Shown: in pieces, positions 1 to 12,699 of the stretch | How the letters are laid out: each line of letters starts with the position of its first letter | Position numbering within the stretch: position 1 is the first letter of the stretch | From: Eleusine coracana subsp. coracana | Lineage: Eukaryota > Streptophyta > Magnoliopsida > Poales > Poaceae | Length of the DNA stretch: 64,000 nucleotides | Direction: 5' to 3' | NCBI GenBank assembly: GCA_032690845.1 | Contig: CM064433.1 | Coordinates: 37,136,658 to 37,200,657 of the forward strand | Position numbers and translations under genes: made by a program | Notes under the pieces: model-generated | Seen by the model: only the letters and a program-made list of their open reading frames with translations | What the model was told of the DNA's origin: nothing | Databases searched by the model: none

Positions 1-531
1 ACACCTGGTCTCCTTATATACAACACGGCCCTTCTAATCCCATAAGCTAATAAGCATGCCTAACCTTTTTTTTTACTAACAAACCAACTGATGCTAATAC
101 AATCCATGACATTGTTCAAGCAACGATACATGCACAACCTTAGTTTTCTTTTGCCAACTAACCGGTTAGCCTTCTCACCAGGGGCAGAGCCAGGAACTGT
201 CTTACGAGCGTGCTGAATCCTTGTTGAACATGTTTATTAGGCTTGTAATTGGATTTTTTACCTATAGTTTTTCTAATTTCTAATGGCTTTTAGCTAATGT
301 TTTGGTGGACAAGGGGGTGCTGCAGCACGGACATCAGCACCACCTGTGGCTCCGCCACTGCTTCTCACTATTTGGCAGGACAAAAACCCATAAGACACTA
401 ACAAATCACCTCAACATTTCACTTAATACGATTCAGATTTTATTAATGGGAGGAAAAGAAGGGATCCATGTATAGTCTTCCTAAATTTAATTGACAAGAA
501 GAAGAAATGTGTAGCAGAGTAGAAGGGTTAC

Positions 532-1487
532 CTTTCCAATGATTGGATTAGGAAGCTTGTACTCGGCCTTTGCATGCGGCTGTGTTTCGACATTACCCTC
601 CTCCATCCTTCAAACCACATGTAAAGGTCAAGTTAGCACTATATTATAATACTGCGCCAAAAGCAAGACTAAACTGAATCATCACCAGGTTTCAATCATG
701 CCTTTCATGCATTAATTCTGTAATATAAAGTGTATTTGCAGGTGCATGTCCCAGCTAGAGGGGGGTGGGGGGGATGGGGACATGCATAAAAAGCACCATA
801 ACCATTGCCATTCCCGCTTTTTCCCACCAGACGGAAATGAAAACAGGATAGCCACGAATGGAAAAGATCAGGACATAGGTGGTTAGTCGGAAACGAATAT
901 ATGTCAGTAAGGGTCAGATACTGGTAATGTGAATCAGAAACACTGAATAAACAAGTCTAACATTATAGCTCCAATATGTAGTTCCGATCCACGACTTCAG
1001 GCAGGTGAATCGTACTTAGAGCTATTAGTCAATGATAGGTGGACCGACTTGTACACCAAGTTGACCAGACCTTATGTGACAATACCATGCACTTTCATAT
1101 ACCAAAATCAAGTGCACAGAGAGATTCACTTACTTGTCCATCTTTAGCTTGTTCTTGGGTTATTCCAAACTTGTTGGCCTCTGCAGCAACCTGAAAAACA
1201 AGCAGCAAGGCACTGGTAGCCGAAGGCTTGTTCAAATCTATGCAAGTGGTGATCTATAGGTTCAGTCAAGTGGAGATCTCGGGAGGTACCTTGGGAGTTG
1301 GGACAGGCAGGGCCGAGGATGGGTGCGCTCCTGCTTCCGGGTGCAGCTGCGGCGGCCTTGAGAGCTCTACCCCGTCCTGTGCCGAGGCGGCGACCTTCAG
1401 CGCGCTCCGGCGTACTGGAGCAGCTGCGGCGGTGCTCGGCGTCCTTGTGAAGCTGCGGGCGGCCTTCCACGTGCTCCAGGCGTCCAA
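532..1487 (-). CDS. 5' exons of an unidentified minus-strand gene, partial
   Basis: Three exon-like blocks chain in one frame on the minus strand. The first ends at a donor after 1290 and is Ala/Arg/Ser/Pro-rich, like a plastid or mitochondrial transit peptide. The second is 1134-1190, 19 codons (VAAEANKFGITQEQAKDGQ) with a clean acceptor and a gtaagt donor. The third ends at 532 before gtaaccc and includes the stretch KAEYKLPNPIIGK; its acceptor near 597-608 is not certain. The first exon stays open upstream of 1487 and I could not place its ATG. Any further exons would lie at 1-520 or left of the window, and I saw none clearly. I do not recognise the family, and organelle targeting is inference from composition only. 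Confidence 0.45.
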
Positions 1488-1760
1488 GGGACGTGCGTCA
1501 GGGATTATACAGAGGAGACGAGAGAAGCAGCGGCGCGCTCGGTTTGCCCGTGTCCAGGCCGCGGCGGCGCGCTAGGGTTCCGGAGGAAGGGCAGTCATCA
1601 GTAGGGAGAGAGAGGGGGAAAGAGGGTCGGCGGGCGATGTGGCAGGGCGGATCAGGCCGGCGCAGCGGGCGATGCAGCAGGGCGGCGGCGGGAGATCGAG
1701 CGCGGCGGGAGATCGGGCGCGGCGGAGGTTACGGCGCGGTCCGGTGGACGGGATTGAAAT
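1488..1760. promoter_or_regulatory. GC-rich 5' flank / probable promoter-UTR region
   Basis: This stretch has many CpG dinucleotides, purine-rich runs and no convincing coding frame. It directly precedes the first exon of the minus-strand gene on its left, so it is probably 5' UTR and core promoter. No TATA box was evident to me. Confidence 0.3.
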
Positions 1761-1866
1761 GGAAAGTCACAACGGCAAGTCAAGACTGCACGCTAGTAGA
1801 AGGGAGAATGGTGGCGGAAAGATTCTGATAATAAATGCTACTCACTCCGTTACACAATGTTTGTTA

Positions 1867-2453
1867 GGGCCTGTTTGGTCGGGCTTTTGACCGGCTTCGT
1901 GACCTGCTTCATCAAATAAAACGCCAAACGCGATGTATCTGAAGCAGCTCCTCCGTATATTCAGTGAGTGAGCCGGTCCTCAAAACAGGTCGAAGCCGGG
2001 ATCAGCAAAAGGTAACTTCACCGGCTTCCTCTCGTTCTTCCACAGTCTACGTAGGCACAGTCAGTAGAGAATATCTAAAAAGTTCTTGTGTTATGATAGT
2101 TAAAATTATTTAATAATTAAAATATGATTTCTTATTCTCCCGCAGAATGATTAAAACTATAATTTTTTTATCTCGGTCTTCCAGTCCACGTAACCACCAT
2201 TTAATAATTAAAATATAGTTTTTCATTTTAATATTTGTTTGAATCACATAAAATATAGATCAAATATATATTGTTGGATAAAATCAAAATCATATGTCCC
2301 AGGGTATTATGGTTAATTATTTCTTCCATATATTAAAACAAATTAGGAGAAGCTGTTTTGCCAAACGATTTTAGGCACAGCCATAGCCACAGTCAGCACA
2401 GCTACGTTTTCAAAGAAACCACAGCCACAGCCAGAGCCCTACCAAACGGGGCC
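1867..2453. mobile_element. Tourist-like MITE (PIF/Harbinger type), 587 bp
   Basis: The element begins GGGCCTGTTTGGT and ends ACCAAACGGGGCC, giving imperfect terminal inverted repeats. A TTA lies immediately outside each end (1864-1866 and 2454-2456), the target duplication typical of PIF/Harbinger elements. The interior is AT-rich and has no transposase frame. It is a non-autonomous element sitting upstream of the minus-strand gene at the left edge. Confidence 0.75.
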
Positions 2454-2724
2454 TTATTCTAGTCCTGAGCAAGAAAATAAGAAGAAAAGAGATAGACATA
2501 GATGTGTATTGGGAAGATAGAAAGGTGTCTCAGATAAGTGAGAATATTAATTATTTTAAAAAAAACTGGATGAGGCTAGAATGCCAAATATTTTATGATG
2601 AAGGGAGTAGTAAAGGGATAGAACTGACAGAAATTGACAAAATGGATAAAATTGTAATTCACAGAATCGATAAAACTAGAAAGAAATTTTTTGGAAGGGG
2701 GAGTAGCGACAAAAACAAAACTCT

Positions 2725-2760
2725 CTCCGTCCATGTTTATAAGACGTATTTGCTGAATCT
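2725..2760 (+). mobile_element. Possible Stowaway MITE terminus (fragment)
   Basis: The sequence CTCTCTCCGTCCATGTTTAT resembles the conserved Stowaway end (CTCCCTCCGTCC followed by a tRNA-like AT-rich start). I could not find the matching inverted end, so only a fragment is called. Confidence 0.3.
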
Positions 2761-2936
2761 AAATTTCTATATTTACTGTTCTAGTGTTCGGAAATAATAT
2801 TTCAAAGTCTTTGTATGCTCTTATTGCTTGTGTGTATAAGACCAATGTTATATAGTATATAACTTCCATCATAGGGATTAATTTCTAGTCGAGTTGGTTT
2901 TCTCCACTCTTAAGTGTGGTTGTTGGATGGTCGTAA

Positions 2937-3600
2937 CGGTGTGTTTGGAACGAAGGAATAGAAAATATAGAAATTAAAAAAAACACAAGAACGAAGAAAA
3001 CACAGGAATAAGAAAATGTGAGAAAACCACAGGAATTGAAAACAAAGGAATGGTGAACTTTTGATGTTTGAATTGAAGGAAACCTTTTGAATTTGAACAA
3101 GAAAGTGATCATTGCGCAGTTGAGCTAGCCGTTGGATATACACACACAATTGATCTAAGGTTAGACTCCCATTGTGTGGGGCAGGCTAATATAAATCACC
3201 GTGGAAACTACTCCAATGAGGAAACAAAGGTGCATCGGGTTGATTTTTACCTGAATCTTGCAAAATCTCTTCACCTCCTCCTAATTCGTGAGGACCAAAA
3301 TCAGGTGTTGATGGAGGAGGAGCAAGCGAAGGTATCAAGGGAGGAGCTGCGGGAGGACCAGCTGTCGGAGTTGAATTTCGTTGACTCTACTTATTAGCCA
3401 TCTTAGCTATCTTTAAGGATTCATGCCCCCCAAATGTTTTGCTAGGGTTCAGCCCTTGGCGAGGGAGAAGAAAGAGCAGGGGCAGAGCGCAAGAAAGAGT
3501 GCGGGTGATGGTTCCCTTAGGTTGGAGTGGATTCTTTGGTTTCGTGAAATCGTATACAAAGCAGTCCCTCCTTTGCCAATCCCTCATTCCAAACACAACC
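2937..3600. mobile_element. Second Tourist-like MITE, 664 bp
   Basis: The left end reads CGGTGTGTTTGGAAC and the right end reads ATTCCAAACACAACC, which are inverted repeats of one another apart from a few mismatches. TAA flanks both ends (2934-2936 and 3601-3603). No transposase is present. The interior carries short open frames without recognisable domains. The match to the Tourist pattern (GTGTTTGG ends and a 3-bp TAA duplication) is seen directly; family placement is inference. Confidence 0.6.
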
Positions 3601-3664
3601 TAAAAGTAATGGGAATGCTTTCTTTTCAAACGGTTGAAAAGAAGCATTCCGTTCAGTCGATGAC

Positions 3665-6600
3665 TGTGACATCCCAGGTGTTATTTTAGCATACTAGGAA
3701 GTTAAAGGAGATAAATCAAAGAGAAATAACAAACTAAAAACTTAAATTTTGAATTTATATGAATTTGGATCAAATCTGACTTGAACTAGAGCTGCCAATT
3801 TACACATGTAAGTGACCTAATTAAATTTTATAATCTTAATCCATGACTCAAGCAAGAATTTTAAAGAATTTTTGGTGATTTTATCGCTTTGGAAAGTAGG
3901 CCAAATAAATCAAACTATGTCCAGAAATAGGGTTAATTTAAAATTTCAGATTTCAAATTTTCAAAAAAACCAGTCGACCAGATCATACTCTTAAATAAGA
4001 TCCAATCTTTAGAAACAGTATATAATTTTGGCTTGATTTCATAATATAGGAAGAAATCACTTTTGGAATTTTGAGTAAATATCCAATTTCTGAGAAGAAT
4101 CTAGCGTTAGCAGCTAAGCAACTTTGAAATTAAATAATTCCTATACACTTGCATTTCCAGAGTGACATCATCAATTATTAGTTGCTGCAAACATTTCTAT
4201 TCATTTATGTGGAAGCCAATTTAAATTTTGACTTCATTTGATGTCCCAAATAGAATTTGCAAGGTGCTTAAGTGTTAAGAATTTTCACGCCCAGAATTTT
4301 TTCTAGTGTTTCCAGGGCCAGGATAGCACTTTCAAAATGCTATATCTCTCAATATTTTTATCCTCATTTTGTGCATGTCATCAAAATGGGTGCTACACAC
4401 CGTGCTCTAACCAATGATGGAAAATAATTTGAATGTGGGCCTGTATTAGGGCTCCAAAACCGGTGTCAAAATTGCTAAAACGCAAGATTTTCATGAGATA
4501 TGAACCCGGTGGGACCCACCTGTCATAGACTCTGAGAAAGCACACCCGCACTGCTCCGCTCATCGTTCGACGTGTGACCACTGGTGTACGGTCCGGCGAC
4601 CCCCTAGTCGGATCGTGTGGCCCACTCCTGAGGCCTAACACCCACCCCCCACACACACACCCCGGTCGGCTTCCCTCATGCTCGCCCACCCCATTTTCTC
4701 CCTGCTCCCTTCTTGCTCTCTGCCCGAGCCAAAATCGCCATGGCCGCCGAGTCGAACCCCGCATCGACCGGCCGCCTCGTTGCTTCCCCACCCCGGCCAA
4801 GCATCGTTGCATCTCCGCCGCCACCTTCTCCCCCTCCCTGCGCCCGGGCTCCCTCCAACTCGATGTCGAACGCTGTGAATCGAGTTCTCTTCCCCATGCA
4901 CGGCCAAAGGACCCTGAGCTGCCCCCTTTTCGATTCCTCCTAGCATGGTGAGCCGCCCTTTAAATTCCTCTCTCCGGCGACATCCTCTACTTCCCGCGCT
5001 TCAGTTTCACCCACCTCGGCTCCAGGTTCTGGCTTTGTTCGTCGGGAACGCGCCCTCCATCGCTGTAGCCGCCCCGACTCTACCTCAGTCCGCCGCTCCA
5101 CATCGCGTAGCCGCCCCGGTGAGCCCCTTTCCCTGTCCCCAGTGTGTCGTGTCCCGGCCCCGCACCCCACCGTCGTCCGTTGGTTGCTGGAACCCCGGCA
5201 AGTCGCCGTTCAGTCACCATGGTCGTGCCACCGACGCCGCGCGCGCCATGGCCATGCCATGGCCTCTGGCAAGGCTGAAGGCGGACAGGGTGAGGTGGTC
5301 GCGGGCCTTGACCCCGCCTGGGCCAGATCTAGGCCAGGGAATGGTTTCCCTCCGCCAAATCTACTAGGCCGAAGGGCAAATACAGCCCAAAGGCCAGGAA
5401 AATCCTTTTGTGAATAAAAATATAGCCAAATAAATGCTAGTGACTTCAAAAATTCATTCAGGAAATATTTACTGAAAATAAAAATGCACAAAAATATTTT
5501 TTAGAATCCTATGCTAGTTTAGTATTTTAACAAAATTATAAATCACCCTAAAAGGACTTATTTATTTATTCACATATTTAATTATTAAAAATCATAGTTT
5601 TTAGTATAGGGATTTAATTATCATATTTTGCATGCATTACCATTTCATCATTTCCAGGCATTTCACCAAATGTCATATTTAAATTTTAAGTATTTCTTCT
5701 GTAATGAATATTTTAGTGTTCCCACTGTTTTATTTAAAAAGAAATATTAGTGCATAATCTTGTTATGAGCTTTGGCATAAAAATCTTGCTTAGTGTCCCC
5801 CCCACATCATATATTTTTCTCCCTGATGCTTATAGTCCAGAACCATGCTTAATAATAAAATATTTTCTTTAATTCTAGAAATGACATAAGTGTAAATATA
5901 AGTGTCTACAACATAAAGATTTGTGTTGCAAGTCATAAAAATAACTTAATCTCTGTTATTTTAGGCTTTATTTGCCTTGATGTGCCTCTGACCATCTTGA
6001 TTATGCTCATCTAGTTAGGTTTATTTTGTTTCGTCTTTGCACCGTCATTACTAGAAAGCTTACCTGCATTATGCGAAAATTAAAAGAAAGTAAAATAAGA
6101 AATCTCCATGTACTTCTCCAATGTACCCCTGCACTTTATACATGCATCATGTCATAATATGCATTTATTGAGAAAGTGGCACGAATCCTCTCTATCCTTA
6201 CTTGCATTGCATTTCATCCATTAGGACTCAGCGATGGGAACGTGGAGGTGGAGATAGTTCCGGAGGAGCCTGGAGCTGAGATTAATCATTCTGAGAGTGC
6301 TAACCTCGATCTGAACCAAGGCAAGGTCCGGTGCACTCCTATGTTTTAAAACTTTTATTTTGTATCACATGTATGCGTGTCATGTATTGTGCATTACGTG
6401 TAGAAAATGATTGAAACCTTAGTTGCATGTAGGATCGACCAATCCTATAGATATGAGTATACTTGTTCAACTATTTGTTAGAATTTGCTATGCTTAATAT
6501 GGAGTCATCGGTAGGAAAATCGAGTGGTATGGAGACGCGCCCAGAATTAATTTGAATAAGTATAGGATGATTCAGGATTTATCACTTGTATTGTCATATG

Positions 6601-7660
6601 AAAATGATGATTAATTTGAGACCGAATGGGGAAGCGCATGTGTAGGTTGAGGTGACAAGGTGGGACCTTGTTTGCCATAGCCCTGTTTATGTCGATTAAG
6701 AACCCCTTCGAGTATGGACCCGTGATCACGTTTGAACAGTACCAAATACATGCTAGTGATATGGGCACTAGTAAACCGACATAGCTTGATTATCATAGTA
6801 GATGGACGGTCCATCATCGCTCTTTGGTAACGATCATAAGTGCATGGTGGTATTTGGGTGGTATGAGTGGTGGAAGGGTGCATGGTCTAACCATTGATAC
6901 CGGGTATCGTGTGGAGGACATGTATCCGGGAGCGCGTGAAACCCGGCTGACTTTATGGTGATCTCGTGAAAGGTTATCGTACGTGACTCTGGGAGTGTGT
7001 GTACGCCATGTATTTGGATTTCTCCAGTAGGATGTAAATCGATTCGAGTCGTCGTCCCTCGCGGTTATTGAGTACCACTTGTGAGATCGCTGCCATCTCG
7101 AATTACACAGTGAAATGATGAAGATGATATTGTATTTCTATTAAATGTATTGCAACCATGTTTGCTATAGTATAGCTGCACAACATTTATTTTATACAAG
7201 AACTCTATTAATTTAGCTAAAATATAAAAAATAGGATCAATTATTAGTGCTATTTTTGCAAATATTCCAACAACCCTTGGTCAGCCCCCTTCATACTAGG
7301 TGTCAGCCTTAGCGTGCCACTTTGACGGGTAAGTCTTGCTGAGTATTAGTTGCTCAGGGTTTTACTCTGTGGTTTTGTGCAGGTTTTCTTCTTACTAATG
7401 GGGCATGTTTACGGGCTTGATGTGCTTCATGATAGCATTCTAACATGAGATATATTGCTTCAGCTGTTTATCTTACCGAATTTCAAACTTGTCTATCTAT
7501 TCAAATCTGAATCAAAAAAATTGTAATAATTAACTTGTAATATTGTACACTATTCTTTTATGCTCATATGTATGTACTATTGGACTCTTGCTTCGTCAAG
7601 ATGTCACCTGAGTATCGATCTTCAACTATCCCCCCTCATTCGTGGGGCGGGAATGTCACA
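3665..7660 (+). mobile_element. Very long LTR (about 4.0 kb) of an LTR retrotransposon
   Basis: The block starts TGTGACATCCC and ends GGGAATGTCACA, so its ends are short inverted repeats with TG...CA termini. It is followed at once by a primer-binding site. GC-rich stretches with short open frames lie at 4550-5370. A spliced-looking segment near 6230-6330 encodes acidic residues, and a motif near 7310-7390 is of the kind seen in long grass Gypsy LTRs. No second copy of the LTR is present, so this is the 5' LTR of a truncated element. The 4-kb length could include nested insertions that I cannot separate. Confidence 0.6.
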
Positions 7661-7662
7661 GC

Positions 7663-7674
7663 TGGTATCAGAGC
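7663..7674 (+). other. Primer-binding site (initiator tRNA-Met type)
   Basis: TGGTATCAGAGC is the classical plant retrotransposon primer-binding site, complementary to the 3' end of initiator tRNA-Met. It sits 2 bp after the CA end of the long LTR, which fixes that LTR as a 5' LTR on the plus strand. Confidence 0.85.
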
Positions 7675-8100
7675 TAGATCGAAGCTAGTACCACACTAAT
7701 GAGCATTATTTTTGAAAACCACGCTTACGATGAGGTCTGAGTTAGTAAGCCCTAGCTAGGATGTTATTAGCTATGGTTCAGGTGGCAAGCTAAGTGTAGG
7801 AGATTGTTTATTTAAATATTTGCATCTACGGTATCGTCAATGAAGGTATGTGTCCCGCCATGTGGACAATAGCATGGGAAGCTAGCACAATGGTGTGAAC
7901 GCGGGCTGATTGTGTCGAACATCAGTGCCCGCCCCTCGGGCAATAATAAGGGATTAGTTTCGGCTCGTTTCTTTTTGAATTTGATGTATTATTTCTGAAA
8001 TGCATCTTTTGCAGGTACGCTAACCACGAATATTAGCACGTTAGCTAAATGACTAACCAAATGTTGAGAGACTGTGTCTGCCACCGAGGTCATATATGGT
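7675..8100 (+). mobile_element. Internal leader fragment of the truncated LTR element
   Basis: Sequence downstream of the primer-binding site looks like untranslated leader and has no gag or pol frame. The right boundary is arbitrary, because I saw no clear junction before about 8100. Confidence 0.4.
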
Positions 8101-8560
8101 CTCTATATTAACTAATTTTTATGTTGGTGAGGACGATAGGACGACATATTATTTCATCATTCCATCCTCATTTGCATGTTGAATCTATCAAATTCTTACT
8201 TTAAAGATTTAAAAAATTATTATGCAAATAGAATAAAACAATACACTCAACAAGCCTAATGTGTCTCTACCAAATGGAAACAATCTCCTAGTACCTTGGA
8301 TTAGAGTTTTAACCATGTTAAAAGTCTCAATTATAAACTAGTATAGAATCTGAAAACTGAAGATTCAGAAAACTTCAGTCAAGTTCAAAAATACATAACT
8401 CTTAAACTATTGAACCAAAGTTTATGTCCTACTATTTTATGGAAAGTTTATGAAATTATCTATAACTTTTGTGTTCTGACACTTTTCACTTGAAGCCCAA
8501 AAACTAGGATTTAGAACCCATCTTCAGACAAACCTATTTCTGTTCCGAACAGGATTTCAG

Positions 8561-8640
8561 CAGTCGATCGGAACTTTAAAAATTCATAACTCCTTAACCA
8601 CAGTCGATCGGAACTTCAAAAATTCATAACTCCTAAACCA
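8561..8640 (+). repeat. Tandem duplication, 2 x 40 bp
   Basis: Two adjacent copies beginning CAGTCGATCGGAACTT, at 8561-8600 and 8601-8640, differ at only a few positions. They contain the phrase AAAATTCATAACTCC. Confidence 0.85.
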
Positions 8641-9055
8641 CCGACCGTATGAGGTTGTATGAGTAGGCATTGGAAAGCTATAAAAAACCCTCTATAACTT
8701 TGGTATAAACCGAAAATACTAATTATGTACCCATAAAGAGCAGTTATAATGTTTGTATCGACTGCTAATGAAGACAGAGTGTGACAAGAACAAAATTTTA
8801 GACATTAGGAGTCAACTTCAATTAGCTATATCTTGAGTTTTACTCATCCGATGAACGCGTATAAATATACGTTGGAAAACTATGTAAGTCCCTATAAGGT
8901 TGGTGCGAAGTCAAATTATTAATCTGCACCCAGTTCTGCCAGCTTTGAATTTTCTAACTGTCATTCGCAGTCAAGATAGGTTGATACTATGCCACCGACC
9001 AGGAACTTCGTCTTCTTCTTCATGCCTCCACCAACTCCACACGTGTAGAACCCCG

Positions 9056-9057
<2 letters not shown>

Positions 9058-9115
<58 letters not shown>
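9058..9115 (+). repeat. (CT)n microsatellite
   Basis: An almost pure CT dinucleotide run of nearly 60 bp. The Ser/Leu and Arg/Glu repeats it creates in open frames on the two strands are artefacts of the repeat. Confidence 0.95.
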
Positions 9116-9119
<4 letters not shown>

Positions 9120-9611
9120 ATGGGCCTATCCCCTTGAAGTATGAAAGGGGAGACCCACTCTCTTCTCTAGACGAGGGCAGATAGAGGCAGACACACACCC
9201 AGCGTACACAATTCACTCGCACCCCAGACTTGGAGCCCCCTCCTCTCTCACCACCGTTATACTCCACCACTGGAGCAAGTAACACGAGCAGGCCTGAAAA
9301 TTGGACGTAGGGGGCTTCCTCGAACCAGTATAACCCCCCATGTCCTCTTGCTTAGCCATCACGGAGCCCGAAATGCGCACCCCTGTGAACAAATTCTACT
9401 AGCCGGTGATCTAAACATCGACACAATCAGACATCCTGATACGGTTCAGAACCTCGAGCATGTAGTGTCGCTGGGATAAGAACAATCATGTTGCACTATG
9501 TGTGACGTACATCCCTATAAAGTGATGCAAGGAATCTAAATCCTTCAAAGAGAACTACGTTGTAAGAGCTTCCATGGCCTTCTGAAATAGAGCCGTGGAG
9601 GAGGCAGTGAG

Positions 9612-9746
9612 TGTTAGGATAATGGATCTTGTATTATCCAAAGGGGCTAAGGCACATATTTATAGGTTAGGAATATATGCACAAAGACCCATCATACACT
9701 AGGGACTCACACACACAACTAATATAAGCTATACATACACCTAACA
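9612..9746 (-). repeat. Short 3' LTR (135 bp) of a minus-strand copia element
   Basis: Read on the minus strand, the block begins TGTTAGG at 9746 and ends CCTAACA at 9612, with TG...CA inverted ends. Six G residues forming a polypurine tract (minus strand, 9752-9747) lie directly before it, as expected upstream of a 3' LTR. The pol remnants lie on the same strand just upstream of it (to the right). The matching 5' LTR is not visible. Confidence 0.7.
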
Positions 9747-12650
9747 CCCCCCTCAAACTCACCACCAAACACTAAGTTTGGAGAAGAAAAAGAGAGAACA
9801 ACCAGCACCCCCTCCCCCCCCCCCCCTCTTGCTCGCAAACTTAGGGTGGGTCAACAACACTGAGTTTGGAGAGATAGAACTTGTGATGAGCTTCGGTCTG
9901 TGCCTTCTAGAGTAAGTCAACCACCTGGATCTCGGAAGGTACATATCGAGGAGCAACCACCATCCTGTACTTGTGCCCCGGTGTAGAAGAGATCAATACC
10001 AACATGATTGCAAAGTTCATGCTTCACAGGATCACGAGATATGCTAAGACCACCAGTACTATCAGACATAACATGAGTAGGCATATGAGCAGAAACACCA
10101 AAATCCTCTAGCAACCACCGCAACCAAGGGATCTCAGCTGTCACTAGGGCCATAGCATGTAACTCAGCCTCTACACTAGAATGAGAAACTACCATCTGCT
10201 TCTTGGTGTTCTAGGAAATGAGAGAGCTACCAAGAAACACACAAGAGACAGAAAGAGAACGACAACCAGAGGGGTCACTAGCCTAGGTAGCATCACAGTA
10301 AGCCTGAAGCTGGAGCAAGCTGGTGCATGGAAAGAACAGGCGACGAGAAATGGTCCCACGAAGATATTGAAGGACATGGAGCAGGTGGGCGTAGTGGATC
10401 TGGGTGGGAGAAGACACAAACTGACTCAAGATATGCACAACATGCGAGATGTCAGGACGAGTAACACAAATATAGATAAGATTACCCACAATGTGACGAT
10501 AGCGAGTGGGGTCGGAGGGAGGCTCACAGTCACCGGCACAAAGGTGAACATTGAGCTCCATGGGAGTCTCAATAGTGCGGTCATCTACGAGGCAAGAACA
10601 ATCAAGGAGATCCTGGAGTACTCCTGGGAGAGATAGAAGCCCTCAGGAGTAGAGGACACCTCAATCCCAAGGAAGTAACAAAGAGGGCCAAGATCAGACA
10701 TCAAGAACTCCTCGCTGAGACGGGCCTTAACAAAGGCAAATGTAATCAGGTTCATCGCTAGCAACGATCATATCATCAACATAAAGGAGAAGAAGTGTCT
10801 GACCATGAGAGGAAGTGTGAACAAAAAGAGTTAGGTCATAGTTGCTAGCAGAGAAGCCAGCAGCAAGGACAACAGAAGCAAAACGCTGAAACCAAGCTCG
10901 AGGTGCTTGCTTGAGACTATAGAGGGAGCGACGAAGACGACAAACCATACCCTCAAGAACATAATACCCTGGTGGTGGCTTATACACCTTCTCATGCAAC
11001 TCACCATTACGGAAGGCATTCTTGACATCAAGCTAAGAGATGGTCCATTGACAGACAGATGCAAATGCAACAGCAACAAGAGTTCGAACAGTGGTCATGT
11101 GAGCAACAGGGGAAAAGGTCTCATCATAGTCACGACCATGCTCCTGCTGAAAGCCACGAGCAACAAGACGAGCCTTATAGTGCTTAAGAGAACCATCAGA
11201 GCGGGTCTTGACCTTGTAGACCCACTTGCAAGTGATAGGACGAACACGTGGGGGGAGAGAAACAAGATCCCACGTGCCAGTCCGCTCAAGGGCAGCGATC
11301 TCCTCAGCCATAGCATGTTGCCGCTCCTGATGAAGAATGGCATAACGATAGGTGGTAGGTTCAAGAAGAGTTGTGGCAGAATAGGCAGCGAAAGAGTAAC
11401 GATCAGGAGGCCGGCGGACACGAGCACCAGGTCTGACATGGCTCAAGTGCAGCGGAAGAAGACAAAGTAGTCTCGTCAGAAGAGGATGGTGGTGTCTGAG
11501 CAAAAGGAGCACACCAGATATAGAACTACGTCATTGAAGGCTTGACTGAGTAGTCAGGCTCCAAGGGAGAAGGTGGTACTGGTGGTGGTGTCTGGGAAGA
11601 AGGTGATGGTGGTGGTGGTGTCTGGGCAGCAGGTGGTGGTGGTGTCACAGGGTAGGTGCTGACCAAGAAGGCATCGGGCAAAGTTAGGAAAGAAAGAGGG
11701 TCGACCAAAGAAGCGGTAGAGATATCCAAGGAGGGACAAGGATAGTAAGGGTGAGACTCGTCAAAAGCAACATCCCGAGACACCCTCATACGATGAGCAA
11801 CATGATCCCAATAACGGTAACCCTTACGCTCAGCACTGTAAGCTAAGAAAACACACTGACCGAGCGGTCAACTTTGTGCGCTCCCAGGGCAGAAGAAGCA
11901 CATTGCACACACAACCAAAAAGGCGAAGAAGAGCAGAGGTAATCCGGTATCTTATTAAGAAGACACTCAAAGAGGATCCCACCATGAAGGGCAGATGAGG
12001 GCTGGATGTTCACCAAATAATTGGTTGTAGAGACAGCCTCATCCTAAAAATGGGGAGGGAGACAGAAGAAACAATCATAAGAGCACCAGCATTCTGAAGA
12101 AGGTGACGATGTTTGCACTCATCAACACCATTCTGAGCGTGAGCATCCGGACAAAGAAAACTGAGTAAGGATACCTTGGTCAGAAACAACCTGACGAAGG
12201 ATTCCAAAAATATACTCTCCCATATAATCCACATGAAAAAAACATGAATAGATATGTCAAAATAAGTGTGAATCATAGCACAGAAAGTCTTATAGATGGA
12301 TAAAAGCTAACTACGATGCTTCACAAAATAAATCCATGTGCTATAAATATAACATAATATGGATGCTCTCCTGTAGAGACAAAGGGAGTAGGACCCCATA
12401 TATCAATATGAACAAGAGTAAAGGTCGCTGTGACACAGACTCACTGGAAGGGATGGATAGGAAAGTTGTATCTGCTTGTCGCCCACAATGAGGTTGGATG
12501 TATGTTGTGACTAAACAATCCGAGAAAGAAAACAGCAAAAGACAATATAAATGACGCATGTACAGAAGACAAGAACTGAGATGAAGACAATGACTTGGCT
12601 GTAGAATGGATTGGAATGAATACTTGGCTGTCATGGTGTGACTTGCCTGC
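9747..12650 (-). pseudogene. Degenerate Ty1/copia pol (integrase, RT, RNase H)
   Basis: Minus-strand frames carry copia polyprotein segments in the normal order. Integrase-like remnants lie at about 12640-11800, followed by a Pro-rich linker at 11790-11530. Reverse transcriptase runs 11512-10727, including WVYKVK, ARLVARGFQQ, SLYSLKQAPRAWF and LLYVDDMIV. RNase H runs 10560-9917, including VSHSSVEAELHAMA. These segments lie in different frames with stops between them, so the element is dead. No gag or 5' LTR is recognisable beyond about 12650, so it is also 5'-truncated. Confidence 0.85.
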
Positions 12651-12699
12651 TTGTCCGTAGGGGCTGGCGCCGATGAGCAGGTTTGCAAGAGGAAACACT

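Larger units (their letters stand above)
8100..9600. other. Gene-free repeat-like stretch
   Basis: No coding region is supported here. The stretch holds low-complexity AT-rich DNA resembling retrotransposon LTR text, a 40-bp tandem duplication and a CT microsatellite. From 9300 to 9600 I see nothing assignable. Confidence 0.4.

Noticed and set aside
7663..7674. tRNA gene suspicion from the tRNA-like TGGTATCAGAG sequence
   Set aside because: Only the 12-nt primer-binding match is present, with no cloverleaf; the same holds at 31619.
8900..9285. Frames through the (CT)n tract with Ser/Leu or Arg/Glu repeats
   Set aside because: They exist only because of the microsatellite.
10181..11470. Plus-strand frames of 151 and 187 codons
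   Set aside because: They are antisense shadows of the copia reverse transcriptase and RNase H on the minus strand.
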